Positions 18,697 through 27,081 of a stretch of DNA of 56,287 nt are shown piece after piece. Positions within the stretch are counted from its first letter, which is position 1; each line of letters starts with the position of its first letter. The position numbers and the translations under genes are program-made. The notes below the pieces were generated by a model that had not been told where the DNA came from, ran no database searches, and worked only from the letters and a program-made list of their open reading frames with translations. The DNA is from Saprospiraceae bacterium (GTDB taxonomy: Bacteria; Bacteroidota; Bacteroidia; Chitinophagales; Saprospiraceae), in assembly GCA_020436835.1 (NCBI GenBank), contig JAGQWZ010000549.1, forward strand, positions 1 through 56,287, written 5' to 3'.

Positions 18697-19454
18697 GAAT
18701 AAATAATTTCCTTTAGATTAAAATGTAACAATTGCTGATTGTCGTCCTCAACCACCAGTCTTCCCTGTATATCGACCTTTTTAATAGTACCTGTGAATTG
18801 CTCACCCCTGGTGTTGTAAAACGCGGTTGGAATTCCGAGCCGGTACAAGGCATTGATGTATTCCTTATCCAAGGGATCCGGATTGTGGACCAGAAGATGG
18901 TAATAGTGATCCAAACAAGTAAATAATCTGTCCCTGATCTCCGGCAGATCAAACTTGCCGGAACTTTCCCGGACAAAAGACGTAACCTTGTGCAGATGGG
19001 TACCAAAAACTTCCTGATTTATATTTATTCCAATACCTACTACGGACCATTGCAATTTCTTTCCCTGCACGCCATTCTGGATAAGGATACCACAGATCTT
19101 CCGGTCATCCAAATAGATGTCATTGGGCCACTTTATTGAAACCTTGCCCGGAAAATACTCACCGATCATTTTACATACGGCAAGACTGACCGCTTTGTTT
19201 AATTTAAACTGATCTGACAGGGCTAGAAATACGGGTCTCAGAATGACGGACAACATAAGATTTTCTCCGGGATTACTCTCCCAGGTGGTTCCCATTTGGC
19301 CCCTCCCTGCACTCTGATACCGGGCTGATATTACCGTTCCCTCCTGCGGTTTCTCCCTGTTCAGCAATTCGATGGCATAACTGTTCGTTGAAGGCAGTGT
19401 ATCATACTCAAAGAGAACCTTTCCAACTATCTTGCTGTTATGAACTGTACTCAA
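18693..19454 (-). CDS. birA: Biotin--[acetyl-CoA-carboxylase] ligase
   Basis: The enzyme activates biotin with ATP and attaches it to the biotin carrier protein of acetyl-CoA carboxylase or other carboxylases. The 253-residue protein has the catalytic motifs TLPSTNSYA, the biotinyl-AMP loop SAGRGQMGTTW (residues 48-58), KWPNDIYL (108-115) and KICGILIQNG. It lacks the N-terminal helix-turn-helix of E. coli BirA, so it is a ligase without repressor function. No ATG is available; a stop codon lies three codons before the TTG at 19454, so TTG is the likely start. It heads the minus-strand series birA-cinA-E2-OmpA and diverges from rsfS. Confidence 0.92.
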   Translation of the reverse strand: MSTVHNSKIVGKVLFEYDTLPSTNSYAIELLNREKPQEGTVISARYQSAGRGQMGTTWESNPGENLMLSVILRPVFLALSDQFKLNKAVSLAVCKMIGEYFPGKVSIKWPNDIYLDDRKICGILIQNGVQGKKLQWSVVGIGININQEVFGTHLHKVTSFVRESSGKFDLPEIRDRLFTCLDHYYHLLVHNPDPLDKEYINALYRLGIPTAFYNTRGEQFTGTIKKVDIQGRLVVEDDNQQLLHFNLKEIIYS

Positions 19455-19465
19455 TATTTTTTAAG

Positions 19466-19473
19466 TAAATTTG
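19466..19473 (+). promoter_or_regulatory. -7 promoter element for rsfS-ftsH
   Basis: TAAATTTG matches the Bacteroidota -7 consensus TAnnTTTG and lies in the 69-base divergent gap between birA and rsfS. Transcription starting near 19480 would leave a leader of about 44 bases before the TTG start of rsfS. A clear -33 TTTG is missing. Confidence 0.45.
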
Positions 19474-19523
19474 TTTGTTTAATAAAGGCCTGTGAGGTTG
19501 ATTGTATCACTTAAAAACATAAT

Positions 19524-19910
19524 TTGAATTTAAAAAGGCAGTCTACTCTAATATCGACCGAAGATCAGAATCTAACTGATATAATCATAGATGCGATTAG
19601 AGATATTAAAGGGAAAAAGATTACAAAACTTGATTTAACACACATTGATGATGCTCCTTCCGAATGTTTTATAATATGTGAAGGAGATTCAAACACCCAA
19701 GTTAAAGCCTTAGCGGACAATATCTATAAAAAGGTTGTTGAAGAATCGGGGTTGCAGCCGAATCACATTGAAGGTACTGGCAACGCTCGGTGGGTTTTGG
19801 TCGATTATTTTTCAACTATCGTACATATTTTTCATCCTGAAGCCAGGGCTTTTTATGAACTTGAGGATTTGTGGAGCGATGCTAAGATTACATATTATGA
19901 AAATCTTTAG
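19524..19910 (+). CDS. rsfS: Ribosomal silencing factor RsfS
   Basis: RsfS binds ribosomal protein L14 on the large subunit and blocks subunit joining in stationary phase. The 128-residue protein shows the family sequence DIKGKKITKLDL, PSECFIICEGDSNTQVKALA, EGTGNARWVLVDY and VHIFHPEARAFYELEDLWSDA. There is no methionine codon anywhere in the reading frame after the upstream in-frame stop (19512), so the TTG at 19524 must be the start or very near it. ftsH follows 20 bases later on the same strand, the usual Bacteroidota order. Confidence 0.94.
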   Translation: MNLKRQSTLISTEDQNLTDIIIDAIRDIKGKKITKLDLTHIDDAPSECFIICEGDSNTQVKALADNIYKKVVEESGLQPNHIEGTGNARWVLVDYFSTIVHIFHPEARAFYELEDLWSDAKITYYENL

Positions 19911-19930
19911 AAGCTGGAGGTAATAATAAA

Positions 19931-21943
19931 ATGGAGGATCACAACGACAATAAAGACAATAAAGACAACAAGCGGTTTAACAAATTCAATTCCTTTTGGA
20001 TTTACGGGTTGATAGCGCTGATCTTACTGGCATCTCAGGTTTTTTTTGATTCGAGTTTCTCTGCCAATGAAGACATTTCCTTTCGGGACTTCGCCAATTT
20101 TGTTGAACAGGGCGACGTGAAGAGAGTGGAAGTTATCAATCAACGCTACGCCAATGTTTACATCAAATCTGATCGTCTAAGCGAGGCGCGGCATTCAAAG
20201 GCCAATCAGAATCAATTCAGCCTGAATAGTCCCAATTACCAATTCAATATTGGCTCGGTAGAGACGTTTGAGAATAAACTTCGAGAGCTGAATGATTCGG
20301 TCAGTCCGGAAAACCGGGTAGATGTGACCTACGATGAAAAGATCAACTTTTGGGGCAATCTCCTGGGGTGGTTACTTCCCATATTTCTGATCGTCGCTAT
20401 ATGGTTGTTTATTATGCGCCGCATGAGTGGTGGAGCGGGTGGCCCCGGCGCACAGATTTTCAACATTGGAAAATCCAAAGCCACCTTGTTTGACAACAGC
20501 ACGCTAAAGGTCAATGTAACCTTTGCGGATGTCGCCGGCCTGGATGAAGCCAAGGAGGAGGTGATGGAGGTTGTCGACTTTCTTAAAAATCCAAAAAAAT
20601 ACCAAGCCCTGGGAGGTAAGATTCCCAAAGGTGTATTGCTGGTGGGCCCTCCCGGTACCGGTAAGACATTGCTTGCCAAGGCAGTGGCAGGTGAGGCAGG
20701 AGTTCCCTTCTTCTCCATCTCCGGATCCGACTTCGTTGAGATGTTTGTAGGCGTTGGAGCTTCACGAGTGCGGGATCTTTTCCGGCAGGCAAGAGAAAAG
20801 GCCCCTTGCATTATTTTTATTGATGAGATAGACGCCATTGGTCGTGCCCGGGGTAGAAATAATATACCTGGTGGCAATGATGAGCGGGAAAACACCCTCA
20901 ATCAATTGCTGGTCGAGATGGATGGTTTCAGCACTGATAAGGGCGTAATACTGATGGCCGCAACGAACCGGCCGGATGTGTTGGACAGCGCTCTTTTACG
21001 TCCCGGACGTTTCGATCGTCAGATTGGAATTGATCGGCCGGATCTGAAGGGCCGGGAGCAGATCTTCCGCGTGCATTTGAAGTCGATTAAGATTTCTGAT
21101 GAAGTAAAACCTGAGATTTTGGCTGAGATGACCCCGGGTTTTGCCGGTGCCGACATCGCCAACATCTGCAATGAAGCAGCGCTGGTCGCCGCGCGACGGG
21201 AAAAAAAGGCAGTCGACCTTGAAGATTTTAACTATGCCCTTGACCGGGTGATTGGTGGCCTGGAAAAGAAGAACAAATTGATCTCGCCGGAAGAAAAGGA
21301 GATCATAGCTTTCCATGAAGCGGGTCATGCCGTGTGTGGTTGGTTCCTGGAGCATGCTTCGCCTCTGGTCAAAGTAACCATTGTACCTAGAGGAGTCGGC
21401 ACATTGGGATTTGCCCAATATCTCCCTAAAGAAGAATATATTACCCGCACCGAGCAACTTCTCGATCGAATGTGTATGACTTTTGGTGGCCGGGCGGCAG
21501 AAAAGATCGTGTTTAACAAGATTTCTACCGGAGCGCAAAGTGATCTGGATCAGGTGACTAAAATGGCTTACAGCATGATTTCCATCTACGGTATGAATAC
21601 TAAAGTTGGAAATATTTCTTTTTACGGAATGTCTCAGGATCAATTCAATAAACCATACTCAGACGATACGGCAACCTTGATAGATAATGAAGTACGTAAT
21701 CTGGTTGAGTCGCAATATCTTCGTGCTCAGGAACTTCTGACTAAATATAGAAGTGAACTGGATACGTTGGCCCATCATCTTTTAGAGAAAGAGGTTTTAC
21801 TTAAATCTGATGTCGAAAAATTGATCGGCCCTCGTCCATTTGCGGAGCCACGACAACATGAAGATGCTGAAAAATTAGCCGCAGAGAATGGGCAGGAGAA
21901 AGCGCGAACCGAGGCCGAATCAGACCTGGAAAGTGAATCCTGA
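19931..21943 (+). CDS. ftsH: ATP-dependent zinc metalloprotease FtsH
   Basis: FtsH is a hexameric inner-membrane AAA+ protease that degrades misfolded membrane proteins and short-lived regulators. The 670-residue protein has two membrane helices ([18 protein letters not shown] and [19 protein letters not shown]) flanking a periplasmic domain. The AAA domain follows with Walker A GPPGTGKT (239-246), Walker [12 protein letters not shown] and the second region of homology [20 protein letters not shown]. The zinc site is HEAGH (462-466). The N-terminus contains a tandem Asn-Asp-Lys-rich stretch ([10 protein letters not shown]) from a short DNA direct repeat. The C-terminal tail is acidic. It is probably co-transcribed with rsfS. 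Confidence 0.97.
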   Translation: MEDHNDNKDNKDNKRFNKFNSFWIYGLIALILLASQVFFDSSFSANEDISFRDFANFVEQGDVKRVEVINQRYANVYIKSDRLSEARHSKANQNQFSLNSPNYQFNIGSVETFENKLRELNDSVSPENRVDVTYDEKINFWGNLLGWLLPIFLIVAIWLFIMRRMSGGAGGPGAQIFNIGKSKATLFDNSTLKVNVTFADVAGLDEAKEEVMEVVDFLKNPKKYQALGGKIPKGVLLVGPPGTGKTLLAKAVAGEAGVPFFSISGSDFVEMFVGVGASRVRDLFRQAREKAPCIIFIDEIDAIGRARGRNNIPGGNDERENTLNQLLVEMDGFSTDKGVILMAATNRPDVLDSALLRPGRFDRQIGIDRPDLKGREQIFRVHLKSIKISDEVKPEILAEMTPGFAGADIANICNEAALVAARREKKAVDLEDFNYALDRVIGGLEKKNKLISPEEKEIIAFHEAGHAVCGWFLEHASPLVKVTIVPRGVGTLGFAQYLPKEEYITRTEQLLDRMCMTFGGRAAEKIVFNKISTGAQSDLDQVTKMAYSMISIYGMNTKVGNISFYGMSQDQFNKPYSDDTATLIDNEVRNLVESQYLRAQELLTKYRSELDTLAHHLLEKEVLLKSDVEKLIGPRPFAEPRQHEDAEKLAAENGQEKARTEAESDLESES

Positions 21944-22022
21944 GTAATCATCTCTGACCCTTAAGCAGATAGTCTTTTATTGCAACTTTCGTATCTTCCC
22001 ATTCACTAAAACAAGGTAAGAT

Positions 22023-23426
22023 ATGAATCATCCGAGGCGCAAATTCATCAAACTTTCTTCAGCGGCAGCCGCATGGCTCGGTATTGCACCCGCACAAGCC
22101 AGAGAAGGTATTTCTGTTCCAGAAATAGAAAATATCATTGAACAGGGGCAGGACAAAAGACCTTCCAGCCAGGAAAGTGTTATTAATCTGAAGAAAAACC
22201 CGATAAAGCAGGTAAAGGTGGCGATGCTGGGCCTTGGAAACAGAGGCACTGGACAGGCAAGTCTGGTAAATGCCCTCTTTCCCGATAAGGCCAAAATCAC
22301 GGCCATTTGTGATATCCGGGAAGAAAGAATTGGCCCCACTCTGGAAAAATTGAAGTCTGCAGGACAAGATCCCGATGTTTATACCAACGATCCCGATGCA
22401 TGGAAGGAAATGTGCCAAAGAGATGATGTGGATCTGGTAATTATCTGCACACCGTGGGACGACCATGTTCCTATGGCAGTCTACGCGATGCAGCAAGGAA
22501 AACATGTGGCAGTCGAAGTGCCGGCAGCGATGACTTTGCAGGGTTGCTGGGATCTGGTTAATACCGCCGAGCAAATTCAGGTCAATTGCATGATGCTGGA
22601 AAACGTTTGCTATGGCGACGAAGAGTTGTGGGTGCTGAATATGGTCCAGAATGGTGTATTTGGAACACTGACCTACGGAGAGGCAGGCTATATTCATAAT
22701 CTGCGCGAAAGTCTTTTCCAGGATGAACACTACTATAATGACTGGCGCATCAGATACCATCTAAAGCAAGATGGAAACCTGTATCCAACCCATGGACTTG
22801 GACCCGTCGCCCAGTATATGGCAATTAATCGAGGGGACAAATTTGATCATCTGGTTTCTATGAGCAGTTTGCAGGCTAGTCTCAGTGAATATTCAGAGAC
22901 CGTTGATGCAGGAAACGAATTCCGCAATCGAAATGATTTTATGCATGGCGACCTGAACAATACTCTAGTAAAAACAGCCATGGGCAGAACCATACTAATC
23001 CAACACGATGTCGTCACACCCCGTCCTTACAGCCGTATTAATGCGATCGCCGGAACGAAAGCTTACCATGAAGGCTATCCAAGTCGTCTGGCTATTGCCG
23101 GCAAAGGGCATGAATGGCTGGAGGAATCAGCGGTCAAGGAATATCAAGAAAAATACCGACATCCTATTTGGGATAAACTTAAAGAAGGAATCAGTAAGCA
23201 TGGGGGTCATGGGGGAATGGATTTCGTTCAGATGTATCGATTGATTGATTGTCTGAACAATGGCTGGCCACTAGACATGGATGTCTATGACGCCGCTACC
23301 TGGTCGTGCATTGTCGAGTTGTCAAAAATCTCTACCGAATTGGGAAGCATACCGGTTAAATGTCCGGATTTTACCCGGGGAGCATGGGAAGGTAAACGAC
23401 ACTTGGGGATTTTTGAAAACATCTGA
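22023..23426 (+). CDS. Tat-exported Gfo/Idh/MocA protein, GH109-like glycosidase
   Basis: This 467-residue protein has a twin-arginine signal (PRRKFIKLSSAAAAWLG) and the NAD-binding Rossmann motif VAMLGLGNRGTGQ, followed by IICTPWDDHVPMAVYAMQQG and KHVAVEVPAAMTLQGCW. The segments MMLENVCYGDEELWVLNMV and GNLYPTHGLGPVAQY are those of glycoside hydrolase family 109, whose known members use tightly bound NAD to cleave alpha-N-acetylgalactosamine. A plain dehydrogenase role remains possible. The stop and the next start overlap (TGATG), so the gene is translationally linked to the methylmalonyl-CoA epimerase gene, an unexpected partner. Confidence 0.82.
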   Translation: MNHPRRKFIKLSSAAAAWLGIAPAQAREGISVPEIENIIEQGQDKRPSSQESVINLKKNPIKQVKVAMLGLGNRGTGQASLVNALFPDKAKITAICDIREERIGPTLEKLKSAGQDPDVYTNDPDAWKEMCQRDDVDLVIICTPWDDHVPMAVYAMQQGKHVAVEVPAAMTLQGCWDLVNTAEQIQVNCMMLENVCYGDEELWVLNMVQNGVFGTLTYGEAGYIHNLRESLFQDEHYYNDWRIRYHLKQDGNLYPTHGLGPVAQYMAINRGDKFDHLVSMSSLQASLSEYSETVDAGNEFRNRNDFMHGDLNNTLVKTAMGRTILIQHDVVTPRPYSRINAIAGTKAYHEGYPSRLAIAGKGHEWLEESAVKEYQEKYRHPIWDKLKEGISKHGGHGGMDFVQMYRLIDCLNNGWPLDMDVYDAATWSCIVELSKISTELGSIPVKCPDFTRGAWEGKRHLGIFENI

Positions 23427-23851
23427 TGCAGGTAAAAGACTTTCCGCTGGATCACGTGGGAATCGCCGTGAGGGACCTCGATGAAGCCACCCAAAGGTAT
23501 CAACAACTGGCTTCCTATCACGTCCTCGCAGAAGAAACCGTCCATGCGCAGAGAGTGAAAGTGCGCTTCCTGCAAGAAGAAAAGGGAAGCTGTAAAATCG
23601 AGCTCCTTCAAGGTACGGATCCGGAAAGCCCCATCTGCACATTTCTTAAGAAACGCGGAGAAGGAATCCACCATCTGGCTTTCCGAGTAGAGGATATTCA
23701 GGCCGAAATGTCGCGGCTGCGTCGAGAAGGTTTTCAACTGCTGCAGGACCATCCGGTGAAAGGTGCCCTCAACAAGTGGATCTTTTTCATTCATCCCAAA
23801 TCAATGGGAGGTGTCCTGGTGGAAATCTGTCAAACCGCAGCGATCGAATAA
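23426..23851 (+). CDS. mce: Methylmalonyl-CoA epimerase (VOC family)
   Basis: The enzyme interconverts R- and S-methylmalonyl-CoA in the propionyl-CoA/succinyl-CoA pathway. The 141-residue single-unit VOC protein has the metal ligands expected for the family: the histidine of LDHVGIAVRDLDEA near the N-terminus, the histidine of GIHHLAFRVEDI, and the glutamate of GGVLVEICQ near the C-terminus, preceded by NKWIFFIHPKSMGG. It overlaps the GH109-like gene by one base and is followed two bases later by a TauE-type permease, so the three form one unit. Another VOC activity is possible but the match to the epimerase pattern is good. Confidence 0.82.
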   Translation: MQVKDFPLDHVGIAVRDLDEATQRYQQLASYHVLAEETVHAQRVKVRFLQEEKGSCKIELLQGTDPESPICTFLKKRGEGIHHLAFRVEDIQAEMSRLRREGFQLLQDHPVKGALNKWIFFIHPKSMGGVLVEICQTAAIE

Positions 23852-23853
23852 TT

Positions 23854-24630
23854 ATGGTAGAGTGGTATTATTATATCATTGCGATTCTGGGGGGAGCGAC
23901 CGCCGGATTTATCAACACGTTGGCTGGAAATGGATCTGCGATCACCTTGTCCATACTTACCGAGGTGATGGGGTTACCCGGCAATATCGCCAATGGCACG
24001 AACCGTATCGGTGTCTTCACCCAATCCGCAGCCGGTAGCTATGCTTTTTACCGCAATGGAAAATTGGATCTCACACATGGTAAACAAAATATCTTTTGGA
24101 CCATAATCGGAGCTTGCCTGGGGGTCATGGTGGCTATACAAGTTAGTAATGAAGCCTTTCTTTTTGTCTTTAAGTATTTAATGCTGGGAATGCTACTGGT
24201 GATGGTGGTGAAACCTAAAAGATGGTTGAAAGAGAAGAGCGAGTACCGGCAAGTGCCCTGGTATCTGTCCGTGCCCGTATATCTGGCATTGGGTTTCTAT
24301 GGAGGGTTCATTCAGATGGGTATGGGTATTTTCTATCTCGCAACCATGGTTCTGATCTCACGATATAGCATGGTTGAAGGAAATGCGCTTAAGTCCTTTG
24401 TAGTGGCGCTCTATACATTGATCGTATTGTTTATTTTCCAATACAAAGGCCTAATCCGTTGGGATGTAGGACTCATACTGGCAATTGGCCAGACCCTGGG
24501 AGGATGGTACACGGCAAAATTTGCCAGCCGGCATCCGAAAGCAAATCAAATCGCCTATTGGCTTCTCATTGCGATCGTAATCATTGTTTTATTCCGCATG
24601 TTTGGCATTTTCAACTTCTTGAGGTACTGA
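23854..24630 (+). CDS. TauE/SafE family membrane permease
   Basis: This 258-residue integral membrane protein has about eight hydrophobic helices, among them YYYIIAILGGATAGFINTLA, FWTIIGACLGVMVAIQV and FGIFNFLRY at the end. The N-terminal motif GGATAGFINTLAGNGSAITL and the second-half motif YGGFIQMGMGIFYLATMV are the two inverted repeat signatures of the TauE/SafE (sulfite or organosulfur exporter) family. The reading frame is open from 23776, but the ATG at 23854 starts two bases after the epimerase stop and gives a normal membrane N-terminus, so I chose it. The substrate is unknown. Confidence 0.85.
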   Translation: MVEWYYYIIAILGGATAGFINTLAGNGSAITLSILTEVMGLPGNIANGTNRIGVFTQSAAGSYAFYRNGKLDLTHGKQNIFWTIIGACLGVMVAIQVSNEAFLFVFKYLMLGMLLVMVVKPKRWLKEKSEYRQVPWYLSVPVYLALGFYGGFIQMGMGIFYLATMVLISRYSMVEGNALKSFVVALYTLIVLFIFQYKGLIRWDVGLILAIGQTLGGWYTAKFASRHPKANQIAYWLLIAIVIIVLFRMFGIFNFLRY

Positions 24631-24729
24631 TTGGCAGATAATTAAATCTGAGAGGTAACCATCAGAGGGGCTAAGCAATAGATTAGTAGAAATCGATATC
24701 TTGTACAGAAGACAACACCCAGGGTGAAC

Positions 24730-25305
24730 ATGTACAATGAAAAGGATCTTATTAAGGGTATCCGGCAACGAGATGGAAGAATCATGCGCTACACTTATAC
24801 CGAATACTATCCAATGGTTTTGGATTATGTTCAAAAAAATGGGGGGACCTATGATGATGCAGCCGACATATTTCAAGAGGGAATGGTTGTACTTTATGAG
24901 AAATTGCAGGATACTACACTGGAATGGAGGAGTAGTTTGAAGACCTATTTATTTGCAGTTTGTCGAAACAAGTGGCTGATGGTACTACGTAAAAAAAGAG
25001 TGCGGAAGACGACCAGATTAGATGAAAGGGATCCGATCGCGGATGACATTTCTATACAAAAGGACATCGTAGTCAGCGAAAAAAATGAACTGATGCGCAA
25101 ACATTTTAAGACCCTTGGTGAAGACTGTCAGAAGATTTTGACCCTCTTTTTTGAATCCACTTCACTGCGGGAAATTGCCGAGATAATGGGTTTTTCTGAA
25201 GCTTATTCAAAAAAGAAAAAATTTACTTGCCAAAAAAAATTAATCGAAGCTGTTACAGCAGACCCGATTTTTAACGAATTAAAAAGCTATGACAAGCGAG
25301 GCTGA
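24730..25305 (+). CDS. ECF-type RNA polymerase sigma factor
   Basis: This is a sigma-70-family extracytoplasmic-function sigma factor of 191 residues from the ATG at 24730; a GTG two codons earlier (24724) is an alternative. Region 2 is seen as YDDAADIFQEGMVVLYEKL with the core-binding FAVCRNKWLMVLRKKR. Region 4 is the helix-turn-helix LREIAEIMGFSEAYSKKKK followed by a basic helix. The next gene begins 17 bases before this one ends and encodes a membrane protein with an anti-sigma-like N-terminus, the typical ECF pair. The promoters it controls cannot be read from the window. Confidence 0.88.
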   Translation: MYNEKDLIKGIRQRDGRIMRYTYTEYYPMVLDYVQKNGGTYDDAADIFQEGMVVLYEKLQDTTLEWRSSLKTYLFAVCRNKWLMVLRKKRVRKTTRLDERDPIADDISIQKDIVVSEKNELMRKHFKTLGEDCQKILTLFFESTSLREIAEIMGFSEAYSKKKKFTCQKKLIEAVTADPIFNELKSYDKRG

Positions 25306-26038
25306 TCTACAATTGATCGAACAATATTTAAATAATGAACTGACCGATGAGCAAGTCCGTCAGTTCAGGGAGAGAATGACCGATGATGGGGAATTTGCCA
25401 TTCGGGTAGAGTTAGTCAGGGAGATGCCATCTGCTCTTCTGACCAACACGGAGAACTTCCGAACGGATCTGAGACGAATCATGCAGGAAGAAGCGGAATC
25501 CTCGATTGATAGAAAACCACCTCCCGTGGCCAGGCAATTCAATCTTTGGAAAAGACTCCTGGTTGCTGCAGCCATCGTCGCTTTCATTACAGTAGGTGTC
25601 CAATTCTTTCTACCGGATAATACAGTTGACCTTTACAGTTTGAACTTTACAATACCGGCGGAAAACATTACAACTCGTGACCGTACTGAATTAAGTATTG
25701 ACCTGCAGCAAGCGCTTCAGGCCTATAGTGGAGAAAACTATACTTTGGCCATTGATTTGTTCCTGAAATATTTGTCCACCCAGCCAGAAGATTTGGGTGG
25801 TCGTTTTTTTCTGGCCATAAGTCAGATGGCTACCGGAAGGTTTGGCGATGCCATTGGCAATCTCAGAGAGCTCGCAACTATATCCGGATCATATCAGAAA
25901 GCGGCCAACTGGTATCTGGCACTGGCATACCTCCGTATGGGAGAAACAGACCAGGCGAAAATAACGCTGAATGAATTGGTCGAGCCAAAGAATAGCTACT
26001 CTGACAAGGCTCAGGAAATCCTAGACAATATGGACTAG
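25289..26038 (+). CDS. Membrane-anchored TPR protein, probable anti-sigma partner
   Basis: This 249-residue protein has an N-terminal cytoplasmic segment of about 85 residues resembling anti-sigma N-terminal domains (LIEQYLNNELTDEQVRQFRE), without the zinc-binding HxxxCxxC motif. One transmembrane helix follows at residues 90-108 (LLVAAAIVAFITVGVQFF). The C-terminal part has TPR-like repeats (LQQALQAYSGENYTLAIDLF and YLALAYLRMGETDQAKITL) that would face the periplasm. The start overlaps the sigma factor gene by 17 bases. The inferred role is sequestration of the sigma factor with release by an envelope signal sensed through the TPR domain. Confidence 0.72.
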   Translation: MTSEADLQLIEQYLNNELTDEQVRQFRERMTDDGEFAIRVELVREMPSALLTNTENFRTDLRRIMQEEAESSIDRKPPPVARQFNLWKRLLVAAAIVAFITVGVQFFLPDNTVDLYSLNFTIPAENITTRDRTELSIDLQQALQAYSGENYTLAIDLFLKYLSTQPEDLGGRFFLAISQMATGRFGDAIGNLRELATISGSYQKAANWYLALAYLRMGETDQAKITLNELVEPKNSYSDKAQEILDNMD

Positions 26039-26087
26039 TAGATGTGCTCATTACCTTTATTTTTAAGCCTGATTAAAGAATAGTCGG

Positions 26088-26095
26088 TAACTTTA
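26088..26095 (+). promoter_or_regulatory. Possible -7 promoter element
   Basis: TAACTTTA is one base off the TAnnTTTG consensus and ends five bases before the ATG at 26101. The short distance implies a nearly leaderless message, as for mfd and for the TPR-CHAT gene. Confidence 0.3.
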
Positions 26096-26100
26096 CCGCA

Positions 26101-26445
26101 ATGACAAGAGTAATTATCACTTTATTTGCTGGCGTGATCCTGACTATAGGTTGTGCCTCAAGGACCATCCTCGCCTCCGATGCCTGGGCACAAGAAGCTG
26201 AAAATGTGCCAGAACATTTTATGGTGGGAAAACACAATGGTTTTGAAATGATAGAACCAACTGCAGATGACGGTTGTAAGAGTCCAATGATTGATCCTCG
26301 TGACAGTACTAAGATAAACCTCTTTCGCTCATTTGACGGCCGTGGGGACTATGAGGTCCCAAAGGGTAAATACGGTGTTGAAAAAGGGCATATCCTTCGT
26401 CTGGACTGTAATACAGGTAAAGTAGTCGGCATCTTCAAGAAATAG
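26101..26445 (+). CDS. Small secreted protein or lipoprotein of unknown function
   Basis: This 114-residue protein has a hydrophobic signal (VIITLFAGVILTIGC). Cys18 could be a lipidated cysteine, although the lipobox is imperfect; cleavage after ASDAWA is an alternative. The mature part is small and polar, with two further cysteines (DDGCKSP and RLDCNTG) and a basic end. I recognise no family. The gene sits between the ECF sigma/anti-sigma pair and an acetyltransferase, with a promoter-like element directly upstream. The signal peptide, ordinary base composition and tidy spacing make it a believable gene. Confidence 0.6.
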   Translation: MTRVIITLFAGVILTIGCASRTILASDAWAQEAENVPEHFMVGKHNGFEMIEPTADDGCKSPMIDPRDSTKINLFRSFDGRGDYEVPKGKYGVEKGHILRLDCNTGKVVGIFKK

Positions 26446-26469
26446 AGCGGCCCGAACATCACCAAAACC

Positions 26470-26988
26470 ATGGAAATACGCCCGGAACACATTGGTGACT
26501 TCAGCGAATTGTCGGAATTAATAAAGAGCGCCTTTGGCACCTCTGAAGAAGCCTTCCTGGTTGAAGAATTGCGAAACTCCACAGCATTTATCACAGAACT
26601 ATCTCTGGTTGCTTTAGTAAGCGGAAAAATTGTGGGTCATATCCTCTTTACACCGGTTGATCTTCAAGCCGGCGAAACAGATACCCTGGGCTTTTTGGCT
26701 TTGGCCCCTCTGTCGGTACTTCCGGAATTGCAAAACCGGGGCATAGGATCTCAACTCGTAAAGCATGGATTGAATCAAGCTGAGCAGTTGGGTCATTCCG
26801 CTGTTTTCGTTCTGGGACATCCTGCTTACTACCCTCGTTTCGGATTTGTGCCGGCCAGTGATTTTCAGATTATGAGTCCATTTCCGGTACCGGATGAGTC
26901 GTTTCTGGCAAGAGAACTGGTACCCGGATCTTTGAGCAACGTGACGGGGACGATCGAATATTTACCTCCATTCTACAAAATGGAATAA
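26470..26988 (+). CDS. GNAT family N-acetyltransferase, YhbS-like
   Basis: This 172-residue acetyl-CoA-dependent acyltransferase shows the GNAT elements ALVSGKIVGHILFTPV (beta-4), LGFLALAPLSVLPELQNRGIGSQLV with the acetyl-CoA pyrophosphate-binding motif QNRGIGS, and a C-terminal AVFVLGHPAYYPRFGFVPASD. The phrase YYPRFGF near the end is common in YhbS-type enzymes. The substrate is unknown. The start ATG at 26470 follows the small secreted-protein gene by 24 bases, so the two may share a transcript. Confidence 0.85.
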   Translation: MEIRPEHIGDFSELSELIKSAFGTSEEAFLVEELRNSTAFITELSLVALVSGKIVGHILFTPVDLQAGETDTLGFLALAPLSVLPELQNRGIGSQLVKHGLNQAEQLGHSAVFVLGHPAYYPRFGFVPASDFQIMSPFPVPDESFLARELVPGSLSNVTGTIEYLPPFYKME

Positions 26989-27062
26989 ACTCAAGCGATT
27001 ACCTGAACCTCCTGAAATGAACTAGTGTTGACCGTGTAGGGTGATGTGTGCCCGTATTAATT

Positions 27063-27070
27063 TATCTTTG
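27063..27070 (+). promoter_or_regulatory. -7 promoter element upstream of the metzincin-like gene
   Basis: TATCTTTG is a perfect match to TAnnTTTG and ends 11 bases before the ATG at 27082, predicting a leader of about five bases. No TTG is present at the usual -33 position; the nearest (27028-27030) is too far upstream. Confidence 0.42.
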
Positions 27071-27081
27071 ATACCATACCA

